A stretch of DNA of 48,346 bases from Streptomyces sindenensis. GTDB lineage: Bacteria; Actinomycetota; Actinomycetes; Streptomycetales; Streptomycetaceae. Under the pieces are notes generated by a model. The model was not told the origin of the DNA. It did not search any database and was given only the letters and a program-made list of their open reading frames with translations. Of the stretch, positions 33,343 to 44,622 are shown piece by piece. How positions within the stretch are numbered: the stretch's first letter is position 1; the number at the start of each line of letters is the position of its first letter. The stretch is taken from assembly GCF_014649035.1 (NCBI RefSeq), contig NZ_BMSG01000046.1, forward strand, positions 1 through 48,346, written 5' to 3'. Made by a program: the position numbers and the translations under genes.

Positions 33343-34539
33343 ATGCAGGGGGACACGGGGAAGGGCGCCCACGGGGACGCGGAGAAGGGCGGGGCGCGGC
33401 GGGCGTACCTGCTCGACGGGGCGCTCGCCGCCGTCATCGCCGCCGCGGTCGCGGCCGCCGCCCTGGCCGCCTCCGCGCCGGGCCCCCTCGACCTGCTGCT
33501 CATCGTGACCGGCTCGCTCGCCCTGGCCGGACACCGCCGAGCCCCACGGGCGGTCCTGGCTCTCACCGCGCTCTGCCTCTTCGGGTACGTCGTCCATGCC
33601 GAGCCCGGCAGTTGGGCGGCCTTCCCGGTCGTCGTCGCCGTCCACGCGGCGGCCCGCGGCGGACACCGGGCGTACGGCATCGCGGCCGGGGCCGCCTTCC
33701 TCGCCGGCTACCTGGGCGTCCTCCTCGCCTCCGGGCCGGGGGCGGGGGAGACCGTCGAGCGGGCGTTGCTGCTGCTCGGGTGGTTCCTCTGCGCCGGAGT
33801 CACCGGACTGATCGACAAGAACTGGCAGGCCTATCTGCACCAGACGGAACAGCGTGCCCTGGACGCCGAACGGACGAGAGAGGAAACGGCGTTGCGCCGC
33901 GCGGGGGAAGAACGCCTGCGCATCGCACGTGAGTTGCACGACTCCCTCACCCACTCCATCTCCATCGTGAAGCTCCAGGCGGGAGTCGCCGTCCACCTCG
34001 CCCGCAAGCGCGGAATCGCCGTGGACCCCGCCCTGCTCGCGATCCAGGAAGCGGGCGGCGAGGCCATGCGCGAACTGCGCGCCACCCTGGAGGTCCTGCG
34101 CACGGACGGCCCGCAGGAGCCGCCCCCGGGCACGGGCCTGGCGCGGATCGGCGAGCTGACCGAGCGCGCCCGGGCCGCGGGCATCACGCTCTCCGTCCAC
34201 ATCGACGGCGGCGAACGCACCCTGCCCGCCGACGTCGACCGGACCGCGTACCGCATCGTCCAGGAAGCCCTGACCAACGTCGCCCGGCACGCCGGGCGGG
34301 CCAGGACCACCGTCCGGCTGGGCTACACCGACCATGCCCTCACCGTCGCGGTCGTCGACGAGGGCCCGTGCCCGCCCGGCGCGCCGATCACCCCGGGCAC
34401 CGGCCTCACCGGCATGCGCGAACGCGTCGCCGCCCTCGGCGGCACCCTGACCGCGGCCCCACGCCCGGACGGCGGATTCGCCGTCCGGGCCGAACTGCCC
34501 CTCGCCCTGCCGCTGACCGGCACCGTGAGCACCCGGTGA
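33343..34539 (+). CDS. Sensor histidine kinase, DesK/NarX type
   Basis: This 398-residue membrane kinase has an N-terminal half with about five to six membrane segments and no large extracellular domain, so it probably senses something in or near the membrane. A short coiled coil (QTEQRALDAERTREETALRR) leads to the HisKA_3 box LRIARELHDSLTHSISIV with phospho-acceptor His199. The ATPase domain carries the N-box YRIVQEALTNVARHA and the G-box GTGLTGMRERV. It overlaps the response regulator start (GTGA). Confidence 0.93.
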   Translation: MQGDTGKGAHGDAEKGGARRAYLLDGALAAVIAAAVAAAALAASAPGPLDLLLIVTGSLALAGHRRAPRAVLALTALCLFGYVVHAEPGSWAAFPVVVAVHAAARGGHRAYGIAAGAAFLAGYLGVLLASGPGAGETVERALLLLGWFLCAGVTGLIDKNWQAYLHQTEQRALDAERTREETALRRAGEERLRIARELHDSLTHSISIVKLQAGVAVHLARKRGIAVDPALLAIQEAGGEAMRELRATLEVLRTDGPQEPPPGTGLARIGELTERARAAGITLSVHIDGGERTLPADVDRTAYRIVQEALTNVARHAGRARTTVRLGYTDHALTVAVVDEGPCPPGAPITPGTGLTGMRERVAALGGTLTAAPRPDGGFAVRAELPLALPLTGTVSTR

Positions 34540-35240
34540 GCGCGCGGGCCCTCCTGCGCGTCGCGATCATCGACGACCAGGCACTGATGCGCGCCGGATT
34601 CCGGGCCCTGCTGGACGCGGAGGACGACATCGAGGTCGTCGGGGAGGCGGCGGACGGCCGTGCCGGGCTGGACCTCCTGCGCGAGCACACCCCCGACGTG
34701 GCGCTCCTGGACATCACCATGCCCGTGATGACCGGGATCGAGGCCACCCACGCGATCGCCGCCGACCCGCTCCTCGCCGGAGTGCGCGTCGTCATTCTCA
34801 CCAATTACGGACTGGACTCCTACGTCTTCGACGCGCTGCGCGCCGGGGCCGCGGGCTTCCTCCTCAAGGACACCGAGCCCGCGGAGCTGCTGCGGGCGAT
34901 CCGGGTCGCCGCAGACGGCGACGCCCTCCTCTCGCCCGCGATCACCCGTCGGCTCATCGGCGAGTTCGTCGCCCGCCCGCCGGACCGGTCCACCGCCCCC
35001 GGCCTGGAGGTCCTCACCCGCCGTGAGCGCGAGGCCACCGCGCTGGCGGCCCGAGGTCTCAGCAACGAGGAGATCGCCGTCCACATGGTGGTCAGCCCCT
35101 ACACCGCCAAGACCCATGTGAGCCGCGCGATGATCAAGCTCGGGGCCCGCGACCGGGCCCAGCTCGTGGTCTTCGCCTACGAGTCCGGGCTGGTCGAGCC
35201 CCGGTCGTGGGGCGACGGGAGCCCGGCCCCGGGCCGCTGA
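34536..35240 (+). CDS. NarL/LuxR-type response regulator
   Basis: This 234-residue regulator starts at GTG 34536, overlapping the kinase stop. The receiver domain has the acidic pair in IIDDQ, phospho-acceptor Asp59 (VALLDITMPVMTG), Thr/Ser in VVILTNYG and Lys in LLKDTEP. The C-terminal HTH is LTRREREATALAARGLSNEEIAVHMVVSPYTAKTHVSRAMIKLGARD. It pairs with the kinase before it. The 22-bp palindrome upstream is the best candidate site. Confidence 0.95.
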   Translation: MSARALLRVAIIDDQALMRAGFRALLDAEDDIEVVGEAADGRAGLDLLREHTPDVALLDITMPVMTGIEATHAIAADPLLAGVRVVILTNYGLDSYVFDALRAGAAGFLLKDTEPAELLRAIRVAADGDALLSPAITRRLIGEFVARPPDRSTAPGLEVLTRREREATALAARGLSNEEIAVHMVVSPYTAKTHVSRAMIKLGARDRAQLVVFAYESGLVEPRSWGDGSPAPGR

Positions 35241-35302
35241 GGTGTCCACGGTGTGTGAAGCCGTGCGGGGGCCTTGTGGAGCCCGGCACGCCGAAGAGAT
35301 AT

Positions 35303-35314
35303 CTTGATGTCAAG
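35303..35314. promoter_or_regulatory. CTTGATGTCAAG dyad in the isocitrate dehydrogenase leader
   Basis: CTTGATGTCAAG (35303-35314) is a 5+5 bp inverted repeat in a rare AT-rich patch (ATATCTTGATGTCAAGCAATG), 31 bases before the GTG start. I recall similar CTTGA-N2-TCAAG elements before central-carbon genes in Streptomyces, but cannot check this. It could be a regulator site overlapping the promoter or transcription start. Confidence 0.5.
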
Positions 35315-35344
35315 CAATGTTGCAGACGTGGAGCGGAGCACCCG

Positions 35345-37567
<2,223 letters not shown>

Positions 37568-37608
37568 CGTGACGTGAGACCGGGACGGCCGCGCCGCCCC
37601 GGTCCTTG

Positions 37609-37644
37609 ACCGCCCCGGTCGGCCCTGGTGCCGACCGGGGCGGT
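37609..37644 (+). terminator. Transcription terminator after icd
   Basis: The perfect 14-bp stem ACCGCCCCGGTCGG / CCGACCGGGGCGGT has an 8-base loop. No U-run follows. It begins 42 bases after the icd stop and separates it from the next gene. Confidence 0.85.
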
Positions 37645-37726
37645 TCGCGTGTGCGTGCCCCCGGACGGGTGAGGCCGCGGAGCCCGTACGGGTGTCCGGG
37701 GCAATCCGGCCGCCTCCCGGTTCCGA

Positions 37727-39310
37727 ATGAGGAACGTGAGTATCAACCGCACCGCCCTGACCCGCACCGCCCTCGCCGCCCTGAGCGGACTGCTCGCGGG
37801 GTTCGCCGCGCTGACCGTCGCCGAACTCGTCTCGGCCGCCGTCAGACCCGAGGCGAGCCCCGTCACGGCGGTCGGCGGGGCCGCCATCGACCGGACGCCC
37901 ACGGGGGTGAAGGACTGGGCGATCCGCACGTTCGGCGAGAACGACAAGATCGTCCTCCAGCTCGGGATCGTCGCCACCCTCGCCCTCTTCGCCGTCGCCG
38001 TCGGCCTGCTGGCGCTGCGCCACCGGCGTACGGGCTCCGCCGCCGTCCTGGTCTTCGGCGCGGTCGGCGCGGCGGCCGCCGTCAGCAGGCCGGACGCCAC
38101 CGGGTTCACCGACGGGCTGCCGTCCCTGGCCGGCGCGGTGGCCGGGGCGATCCTGCTGTACGTCCTCGTCGGCAGGTTCACCCGGCCGCGCGCGGTCGCC
38201 GGGCAGGAGGGCGAGAGCGGCTGGGACCGGCGCGGCTTCCTGATCGCGGCCACCGCGGCGGCCGCCGCCTCCACCGCGGCGGGAGCCGTCGGCCGGGCGC
38301 TCAACGGCCGCAGCGCCCAGGACGCGATCGCCTCCCGGGACGCGGTCCGGCTCCCCGCCCCGGCCTCGCCCGCCGAGCCGGTCCCGGCAGGAGCACAGCC
38401 GAGGGTGCGCGGCATCAGCTCGTTCACCACCCCCAACGACGACTTCTACCGGGTCGACACCGCCCTCGTGATCCCCAAGGTCGACGCCGGCGCCTGGCGG
38501 CTGCGCATCCACGGCCAGGGCGTACGGAGGGACCTGGAGGTCAGCTACCGGGATCTGCTGGACCGGCCGCTGATCGAACGCGAGATCACCCTGTGCTGCG
38601 TCTCCAACGAGGTCGGCGGCCCCTACATCGGCCACGCCCGGTGGATCGGCGTCCGCCTGGCCGACCTGCTCAAGGAGGCCGGGGTCAAACCGCCGTCCCG
38701 GGGCGGCGAGGCGGACCAGATCATCGCCCGCTCGGTGGACGGCATGACGCTCGGCACCCCCGTCGAGGACGTCATGGACGGCCGGGACGCCATGCTCGCC
38801 GTCGGCATGAACGGCGAACCGCTGCCGTTCGTCCACGGGTTCCCCGTCCGGATGCTCGTGCCCGGACTGTACGGGTACGTCTCGGCCTGCAAGTGGATCG
38901 AGGACATCGAGCTGACCACGTTCGACGCCTACGACGCGTACTGGGTGAAGCGCGACTGGGCCCGGGAGGCCCCGATCAAGACGCAGTCCCGCATCGACAC
39001 CCCCAAGCCCTTCGCGCGCCCCGAGGCGGGCACCGTCATGGTCGCGGGGGTGGCCTGGGCCCAGCACCGGGGCATCGAGAAGGTCGAGATCCGGGTCGAC
39101 GACGGCCCCTGGCGGCCCGCCCAGCTCGCCGACCAGGCCACCGTCGACACCTGGCGTCAGTGGACCTACCCCTGGAAGGCGACCCCCGGCAGCCACACCC
39201 TCACCGTCCGCGCCACCGACGGGACGGGCGAGACGCAGACCGAGAAGCGCACGAAGACCGTTCCGGACGGGGCGAGCGGATGGCACTCGGTGGTCGTCAG
39301 CGTCGACTGA
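37727..39310 (+). CDS. Membrane-anchored sulfite-oxidase-like molybdopterin oxidoreductase
   Basis: In this 527-residue protein, residues 1-~155 contain about four membrane helices. A basic RRGF segment with a hydrophobic stretch (DRRGFLIAATAAAAASTAAGAVG, about 165-190) then looks like a twin-arginine-like or anchoring element. The molybdopterin domain follows, with the Cys ligand in ITLCCVSNEVGG (Cys290/291), GHARWIGVRLADLL, and PFVHGFPVRMLVPGLYGYVSACKWI. The C-terminal Mo-co dimerisation domain ends WHSVVVSVD. It probably oxidises sulfite or a related compound on the outer face. It has no partner cytochrome gene beside it. Confidence 0.9.
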   Translation: MRNVSINRTALTRTALAALSGLLAGFAALTVAELVSAAVRPEASPVTAVGGAAIDRTPTGVKDWAIRTFGENDKIVLQLGIVATLALFAVAVGLLALRHRRTGSAAVLVFGAVGAAAAVSRPDATGFTDGLPSLAGAVAGAILLYVLVGRFTRPRAVAGQEGESGWDRRGFLIAATAAAAASTAAGAVGRALNGRSAQDAIASRDAVRLPAPASPAEPVPAGAQPRVRGISSFTTPNDDFYRVDTALVIPKVDAGAWRLRIHGQGVRRDLEVSYRDLLDRPLIEREITLCCVSNEVGGPYIGHARWIGVRLADLLKEAGVKPPSRGGEADQIIARSVDGMTLGTPVEDVMDGRDAMLAVGMNGEPLPFVHGFPVRMLVPGLYGYVSACKWIEDIELTTFDAYDAYWVKRDWAREAPIKTQSRIDTPKPFARPEAGTVMVAGVAWAQHRGIEKVEIRVDDGPWRPAQLADQATVDTWRQWTYPWKATPGSHTLTVRATDGTGETQTEKRTKTVPDGASGWHSVVVSVD

Positions 39311-39323
39311 CCACGACGGGCCC

Positions 39324-40967
39324 TCACGGGAGGAAGATCCTCCCCAGGGCCTCCTTCAACCCGCCCACCGTCGGCGGACCAAGACAGGCCGTCAGATACC
39401 CGTCCGGGCGGACGGCGAAGGCCGCGCCCTCGCCCGCCCCGTACCGGCGCGCGAACTCGCCCCGGCTGTCGTGGTGATGCGGGACGCCCGTCCACCGGGC
39501 CGTGACCCCGGCGGGCAGGATCCGGTGCGTCTCCATCCGGCCGTCGGTCAACTCCCTCGCGGCGCAGGCGAGATCGAAGGAGACGTCGCCCGCCGGGTGG
39601 TCCCCGTACACCAGCAGCACGTGCCCGCGACCGCGCAGCACGTCGAAGAGGCGCACCGGATGGGCGGCGATGTCCCCCGCGAGGCCGCCGCAGTCCGGGG
39701 CCCGGTCGCCCGGCCGCAGCGGGGCCGGATCGTCCGGAGCGAGGGGCGACACCAGCGGGCTCTCCCGGTAGCCGACCAGGAGTTGGGCCTCGCGCAGCAC
39801 CAGCGTCTCCCGGTCCGTCGGGTCCGCCTGCACCCCCTCGGCGGCATGCCGCACGGTCCGGTCCACCACCTCCTCGCCGACCGGGCGCCGCTCCGCGTCG
39901 TACCCCGGGAGCACCCGCGGCCCCGCCGCCCCCTCGACGGCCAGCGCCAGCTTCCACGCCAGGTTGCAGGCGTCCTGGATCCCGGTGTTCATGCCCTGGG
40001 CGCCGGTCGGCGGATGGATGTGCGCCGCGTCCCCGGCGACGAACACCCGGCCCTCCCCGTACCGGTCCACCAGCCGGTGACTGATGCGGAAGACCGACGA
40101 CCAGCGCAGCGCGGACGCCGTGACCGGCTCCGGCGCCAGCCGGTCCAGCACCTTCTGGATATCGGGGAGCGCGGGGGCCGTACCGCCCTGCAGGCCGTGC
40201 GCCACCCCGTCCCCGTCGCCCGCCGCACCGGAGAGCTGCCGCTCGGCGGACAGCTCCGGCGGCACGAGCATCGACATCCGGTAGCGGCCGTTCCCCGGCA
40301 GCGGGATGCAGACCAGCAGATCGTCGACCGTCCCGTCCTCGCCGCGGTGCATCGAGCGCACCCCGTACCCGGGCGGCAGGTCCCACCCCACCTCCACATC
40401 GGCGAGCATGTACTCCTCGGGGAACGCGCCGCCCTCGAAGGAGAGCCCGAGCCCCTTGCGTACCGCCGAGTGCGCCCCGTCGCAGCCCACCAGGAACCGC
40501 GAACGGACCTCCACCTCGTCCCCGGACGTGGTGGTGAGCCGGCTGGTCACTCCGGCGGGATCCTGGGCGAACCCCACCAGCGCGGTCGACCGTTCGATCC
40601 CGGTGCCGTACCGCCCCAGGAACTCCTCCAGCAGGCGCTCGGTGTCGCACTGCGGCAGCGCGGCGAAGCCGTACGGCACCTCGGGCGGCAGCACCAGCTC
40701 GACCCGGCCCCGCTCGGCCCCGTTCACGTACGTCAGCTGCCCGCGCATCGGGACCGCCGCGTCCAGCACCTCCCGCACCAGACCCATCCGGTCGAAGAGC
40801 TCCAGGGTGCGCGGCTGGATGCCCACCGCCTTGGCGTACGGCAGCCGGGCGGGCAGCCGGTCGACGATCCGGCAGGCCACCCCCGCCCGCCGCAGCTCCG
40901 CGGCGAGCGTCAGGCCGACCGGGCCCGCGCCCACCACGAGGACATCGGTCGATTCGCTGCGTGCCAC
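39324..40967 (-). CDS. FAD-dependent aromatic/polyketide hydroxylase (PheA/TfdB type)
   Basis: This 547-residue flavoprotein monooxygenase carries the dinucleotide motif VVGAGPVGLTLAAEL, the DG motif FLVGCDGAHSAVRKGLG and the GD motif VFVAGDAAHIHPPTGAQGMNTGIQDACNLAWKL. A thioredoxin-like C-terminal domain with no catalytic Cys pair follows. GTG 40967 is chosen because GGGAGA sits six bases upstream; longer in-frame starts lack one. It is of the rifampicin-monooxygenase/polyketide-hydroxylase group, and may modify an aromatic metabolite or detoxify an antibiotic. It is last in a minus-strand run after the lipoate ligase-like and MpaB-like genes. Confidence 0.92.
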   Translation of the reverse strand: MARSESTDVLVVGAGPVGLTLAAELRRAGVACRIVDRLPARLPYAKAVGIQPRTLELFDRMGLVREVLDAAVPMRGQLTYVNGAERGRVELVLPPEVPYGFAALPQCDTERLLEEFLGRYGTGIERSTALVGFAQDPAGVTSRLTTTSGDEVEVRSRFLVGCDGAHSAVRKGLGLSFEGGAFPEEYMLADVEVGWDLPPGYGVRSMHRGEDGTVDDLLVCIPLPGNGRYRMSMLVPPELSAERQLSGAAGDGDGVAHGLQGGTAPALPDIQKVLDRLAPEPVTASALRWSSVFRISHRLVDRYGEGRVFVAGDAAHIHPPTGAQGMNTGIQDACNLAWKLALAVEGAAGPRVLPGYDAERRPVGEEVVDRTVRHAAEGVQADPTDRETLVLREAQLLVGYRESPLVSPLAPDDPAPLRPGDRAPDCGGLAGDIAAHPVRLFDVLRGRGHVLLVYGDHPAGDVSFDLACAARELTDGRMETHRILPAGVTARWTGVPHHHDSRGEFARRYGAGEGAAFAVRPDGYLTACLGPPTVGGLKEALGRIFLP

Positions 40968-41047
40968 CGGGGTCTCCCGTCGTGGTCCCCCGCGTACGGT
41001 CCCCTCCATCGTCCTGCCCGTGGCGGCCATCGGCACCCGGGCGGCCC

Positions 41048-41914
41048 TCAGCCTCCGGCGGGCGGGGCCATCGCCCACCGGATGGTCCTGGTCAGGGCCT
41101 TTCCGGCGGGCCGTACGCAGACCTCCTCGACGCCCGGGACCCGGGGCAGCCGCAACGGCTCCCGGGCCCACGGCGGGAGCGAGGCCACGGCGTTCGCGGC
41201 GAGCACGGCGTACGGGGGACGGACCGGCCAGGGCAGGGGCGGGTGCAGCAGGATGAAGCGGGCCGCGTCCAGGGCCTCCCGGGTGGCACGCAGCTCCGGG
41301 CGGTAGGCGGCGATGCGCGCGGCCAGCTCCGCCCGGTCGTGCGGCGGGTCAAGAACGCCGAGCGCGTGGGCCACCGTCGCCATGTCGTGGATGTACCCGT
41401 CGCACCCGGCGCCGTCCAGAGGCCGTTCCCCGTACCGCTGGTGGGCGCGGAGGAAGCTGTCGACCTCGGCGATGTGCACCCAGCACAGGAGGTGCGGGTC
41501 GGCCGCGTGGTACGGCTCGCCGGACGGCGCGGTCCCGCGCACCCGCTCGTGCACGGACCGTACGCGGTCAACCGCCTCCTGGGCGTGCTCGGCCGTGCCG
41601 AACGTGGTCACCGCCAGGAACGTGCTGGTCCGCTGGAGCCGCCCCCACGGATCGCCCCGGAACCCCGAGTGGCCCGCGACGGCGGCCATGGCGAGGGGGT
41701 GCAGCGACTGGAGGAGCAGCGCGCGCAGCCCGCCGATGAACATGGACGCGTCCCCGTGCACCCGCCGCACCGGCCGGTCCGGGCCGAACCAGCGGGGGCC
41801 GGGCGTCTGGTGGATCCGGGCCCGGTTCTCCGGCCCGGAAGGCCCCGCCACCCGGGCGAACAGGCTCCTGCCGAGCCGTTCCCGTACGCCGGAGCCGGAC
41901 GCCGCCTTGTCCAT
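41048..41914 (-). CDS. MpaB-type oxygenase (DUF2236)
   Basis: This 288-residue helical protein carries the DUF2236 blocks: VHGDASMFIGGLRALLLQSLHPLAMAAVAGHSGFRGDPWGRLQRTSTFLAVTTFG and CWVHIAEVDSFLRAHQRYG. Family members related to fungal MpaB and latex-clearing protein bind haem b. The conserved His residues (LHPLAMAAVAGHS and WVHIAEVDS) are the likely haem and proton-transfer positions. The substrate is unknown, possibly a lipid or isoprenoid chain. ATG 41914 is the start. It lies 62 bases after the lipoate ligase-like gene. Confidence 0.85.
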   Translation of the reverse strand: MDKAASGSGVRERLGRSLFARVAGPSGPENRARIHQTPGPRWFGPDRPVRRVHGDASMFIGGLRALLLQSLHPLAMAAVAGHSGFRGDPWGRLQRTSTFLAVTTFGTAEHAQEAVDRVRSVHERVRGTAPSGEPYHAADPHLLCWVHIAEVDSFLRAHQRYGERPLDGAGCDGYIHDMATVAHALGVLDPPHDRAELAARIAAYRPELRATREALDAARFILLHPPLPWPVRPPYAVLAANAVASLPPWAREPLRLPRVPGVEEVCVRPAGKALTRTIRWAMAPPAGG

Positions 41915-41976
41915 ACGACCCAGTATGCGCGGGCCGATCCGGTGGGCGGGCGCGGCGCCCACCCGCGCAGGGAGCC

Positions 41977-43041
41977 CTACGGCACCCGGGCCGTCCACTC
42001 CGGCGTGGCGAACTTCGTCCGAACGAGCTCCTCGGCGCGGGCCAGCTCGGCGTCGGTCACGTTTCCGGTGGTGAGTCCGTGGCGCCTGCGGAACGAGTCG
42101 ATCATCCGCTCGATCACCACCTGGCGCGTCAGCCCGGTCTGCCGCCGCAGCGGGTCCACGCGCTTCTTCGCGGACCGGGTGCCCTTGTCCGACATCTTCT
42201 CCTTGCCGATGCGGAGCACCTCCAGCATCTTGTCGGCGTCGATGTCGTACGCCATCGTCACATGGTGCAGCACGGCCCCCGGGCCGCCGTCCGGCCCCAC
42301 CAGCCGCTTCTGCGCGGCCCCCGCGATCTTGCCGACGTCGGTGGCGATGTCGTTGAGCGGCTGGTACCAGGCCTTGATCCCCATGTCCGCGAGGGCTTCC
42401 AGGACCCAGTCGTCCAGATAGGCGTAGCTGTCGGCGAAGGACAGCCCCGACACCAGCGCCTGCGGCACGGCGAGAGAGTACGTGATGGTGGAGCTGGGCT
42501 CGGCGAACATCGCGCCGCCGCCCGAGATCCGGCGTACGACATCGACGCCGTGCCGCTCCACGCCCGCCGGGTCCACCTCGTTGCGCAGCGACTGGAAGCT
42601 GCCGATGATCACGGCGGGGGAGTCCCACTCCCAGACCCGCAGGGTCGGCGGCCGCAGCCCCGCCGCCACCTCGGCCGTGATCACCTCGTCCAGCGCCATG
42701 TGCAGCGCGGGCGACTGCGGGGCCTCATGGATCAGCTGCCAGTCGTAGTCGCTCCACTCCGTGGCCCGTGCCAGCGCCCGGCGTACGGCGATGGCGACGC
42801 CCTCCGCGCTCAGCCCCAGCATCACCGTGGAGTCGGGCAGCGCCGCCTCGATCCGGGCCGCGAGCCCGGCGGTGTCCGTGTGGGCCGGGGCGCCCTCCAG
42901 CGCCGCGTCGATCGCGAGGATCGCCTCGTCCGGTTCGAGGAAGAAGTCCCCGGCGACCCGGACATTCCGCAGCGCCCCGCCCTCCACATCCAGGTCCACC
43001 ACGACCAGCTTGCCGCCGGGAACCTTGTACTCACCGTGCAC
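41977..43041 (-). CDS. lplA: Lipoate-protein ligase A family protein
   Basis: In this 354-residue protein, the first ~85 residues (MHGEYKVPGGKLVVVDLDVEGGALRNVRVAGDFFLEPDEAI) resemble the small accessory (LplB-like/C-terminal) domain moved to the N-terminus. The catalytic domain follows with RRISGGGAMFAEPSSTITYSL and the Lys motif VGKIAGAAQKR, then the adenylate-site HHVTMAYDID. It should activate lipoate (or octanoate) and attach it to E2 or GcvH proteins. GTG 43041 has GGAGG seven bases upstream; longer in-frame extensions into the divergent cobF are rejected. It is divergent from cobF. Confidence 0.88.
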   Translation of the reverse strand: MHGEYKVPGGKLVVVDLDVEGGALRNVRVAGDFFLEPDEAILAIDAALEGAPAHTDTAGLAARIEAALPDSTVMLGLSAEGVAIAVRRALARATEWSDYDWQLIHEAPQSPALHMALDEVITAEVAAGLRPPTLRVWEWDSPAVIIGSFQSLRNEVDPAGVERHGVDVVRRISGGGAMFAEPSSTITYSLAVPQALVSGLSFADSYAYLDDWVLEALADMGIKAWYQPLNDIATDVGKIAGAAQKRLVGPDGGPGAVLHHVTMAYDIDADKMLEVLRIGKEKMSDKGTRSAKKRVDPLRRQTGLTRQVVIERMIDSFRRRHGLTTGNVTDAELARAEELVRTKFATPEWTARVP

Positions 43042-43245
43042 AGCGCCGCCTCCAGCTCTCTTCGAGGGCCCGGCTTGCCGCATGAGCCGGACACAACCGG
43101 ATACAACGCGCACCGTGGTGTGAATCATCCCGGTGCCCGCCCCGCGCCGGCCCGCCGAGAGCACGCACCGGACGCCGTGCGGCCGCCCTGCGGGCGACGA
43201 CGGGAACGGTCGGACAGGCCCCGGCCCCTGGCATGATCGGCAGAC

Positions 43246-44133
43246 ATGGCAGACATGGCAGAGACCACAGACATCGGCGAGGCACCCCGGCACATCCTGG
43301 TCATCGGCATGGGCGCCGGCGACCCCGACCATCTGACCCTCGCCGCGGTGAAGGCCATGCGCGGGGCCGACGTCTTCTTCGTGCTCGGCAAGGGCAAGGA
43401 GAAGGATTCCCTGACCCGGCTGCGGCGCGACATCCTCGACGAACACCTCACCGGCCCCTACCGCGTGGTGGAGGCCGACGACCCGTGGCGCGACCGCGCC
43501 CAGGACGACGCCGCGCGCTACACCTCGGCGGTGCACGACTGGCGCCACCGCCGTGCGGACATCTGCGAACGCCTGATCATCGATGAGCTGGCGCCGGGGC
43601 AGTGCGGAGCCTTCCTGGTGTGGGGCGATCCGGCCCTGTACGACAGTACGCTCGCGATCCTCGACGACATCCTGGGGCGCGGCACGGTGGAATTCGGCCA
43701 TGAGGTGATCCCCGGCATCAGCAGCGTCTCCGCCCTCGCCGCCCGGCACCGCGTCACGCTGAACCAGGTCGGCCGCCCCATCCGCATCACCCCCGGCAGG
43801 CGGCTGGCCCAGGGCTTCCCCGAGGACGACGGCGACATCGTCGTGATGCTCGACGGCCATGAGACCTTCACCCATCTCACGGGCCGGGGCCTGTGGATCC
43901 ACTGGGGCGCGTACATCGGCACCCCCGACGAGATCCTGGTCTCCGGCCCGCTCGACGAGGTGGCCGGCGAGATCAGCCGTGCGCGCGCGGAGGCCCGCGA
44001 ACGGCACGGCTGGATCATGGACACCTACCTGCTGCGGCAGGGGCCGCGCGAGGGGAGGCCGGCGGGCGACGAGGCGGCGGCGGGCCGCCCGGCGGACGGT
44101 GCGGACGGTTCGGTGGGCGGCCCGCTCGGCTGA
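43246..44133 (+). CDS. cobF: Precorrin-6A synthase (deacetylating)
   Basis: This 295-residue SAM-dependent tetrapyrrole methyltransferase acts in aerobic cobalamin biosynthesis, methylating C-1 of precorrin-5 with loss of acetate. Motifs are VIGMGAGDPDHLTLAAVKAM, VWGDPALYDSTLAIL and PGISSVSALAARHRVTLN. The last ~30 residues (EGRPAGDEAAAGRPADGADG) are a low-complexity tail. Two ATGs (43246, 43255) lie in a CAGACATGG tandem repeat; the first is used here. No other cob gene is near, so cobF is an orphan, as is common in Streptomyces. Confidence 0.93.
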   Translation: MADMAETTDIGEAPRHILVIGMGAGDPDHLTLAAVKAMRGADVFFVLGKGKEKDSLTRLRRDILDEHLTGPYRVVEADDPWRDRAQDDAARYTSAVHDWRHRRADICERLIIDELAPGQCGAFLVWGDPALYDSTLAILDDILGRGTVEFGHEVIPGISSVSALAARHRVTLNQVGRPIRITPGRRLAQGFPEDDGDIVVMLDGHETFTHLTGRGLWIHWGAYIGTPDEILVSGPLDEVAGEISRARAEARERHGWIMDTYLLRQGPREGRPAGDEAAAGRPADGADGSVGGPLG

Positions 44134-44143
44134 CGGTCCCGGG

Positions 44144-44341
44144 TCAGCGTCGGGACTCGTGCTCCCGGATGACGCCCAGTCCATGACCGAGGCTCGGGCA
44201 CTCGGCGCTCAGGTCGTCACCCCGGACCAGGTAGTTGTCCACCCGGCCGCCTGTCGGCCGCTCGATGGCGCGGTACTGCGTGCCGTTCACGGTGATCGTC
44301 CAGTCGTCGCCGTCCTGGGCCCACCCGACTGTCTTCTTCAT
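44144..44341 (-). CDS. Small hypothetical protein, 65 residues
   Basis: The protein begins MKKTVGWAQDGDDWTITVNGTQYRAIERP, then GGRVDNYLVRGDDLSAECPSLGHGLGVI. It is a compact beta-rich, acidic protein without a signal peptide. Codon use fits a real gene. The mRNA would carry a 10-bp GC hairpin in its leader (44364-44390) and a weak GAGGAA some 12 bases before the ATG. Its function is unknown. Confidence 0.65.
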   Translation of the reverse strand: MKKTVGWAQDGDDWTITVNGTQYRAIERPTGGRVDNYLVRGDDLSAECPSLGHGLGVIREHESRR

Positions 44342-44363
44342 ATGACGTTTTCCGTTCCTCGAT

Positions 44364-44390
44364 CGGCCCCGCCGGGGATCGGCGGGGCCG
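44364..44390. other. GC hairpin in the leader of the 65-residue gene
   Basis: The perfect 10-bp repeat CGGCCCCGCC / GGCGGGGCCG has a 7-base loop and ends 23 bases upstream of ATG 44341 (minus). It lies within the 5' untranslated region or promoter of that gene. It may alternatively be a terminator for transcription arriving from the right. Confidence 0.6.
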
Positions 44391-44622
44391 TGTAGTGGGA
44401 AGAAGAACGGCTTGTGGCGTTCCGTGGTTCCGCATTCCCCTACGCCATTCGGTTACATCTGGGTCACTGCCTCCGCACAGTGGAGAGGAGCGACCTGACG
44501 GTAGGTCAGGGAGCGGGTGGCGAACAGCCGAACGCCCGGGGAACGCGTGACCATGGCGACGCTGATCGCCCGAACAAGGGACGCACATCTCGGACCGGCC
44601 GACCCGTGACCGCGTCCGCGAC

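Noticed and set aside
43226..43262. CAGACATGG tandem repeat at the cobF start
   Set aside because: Two copies that duplicate the start codon context. It affects the choice of start but looks like simple slippage, not a regulatory element.
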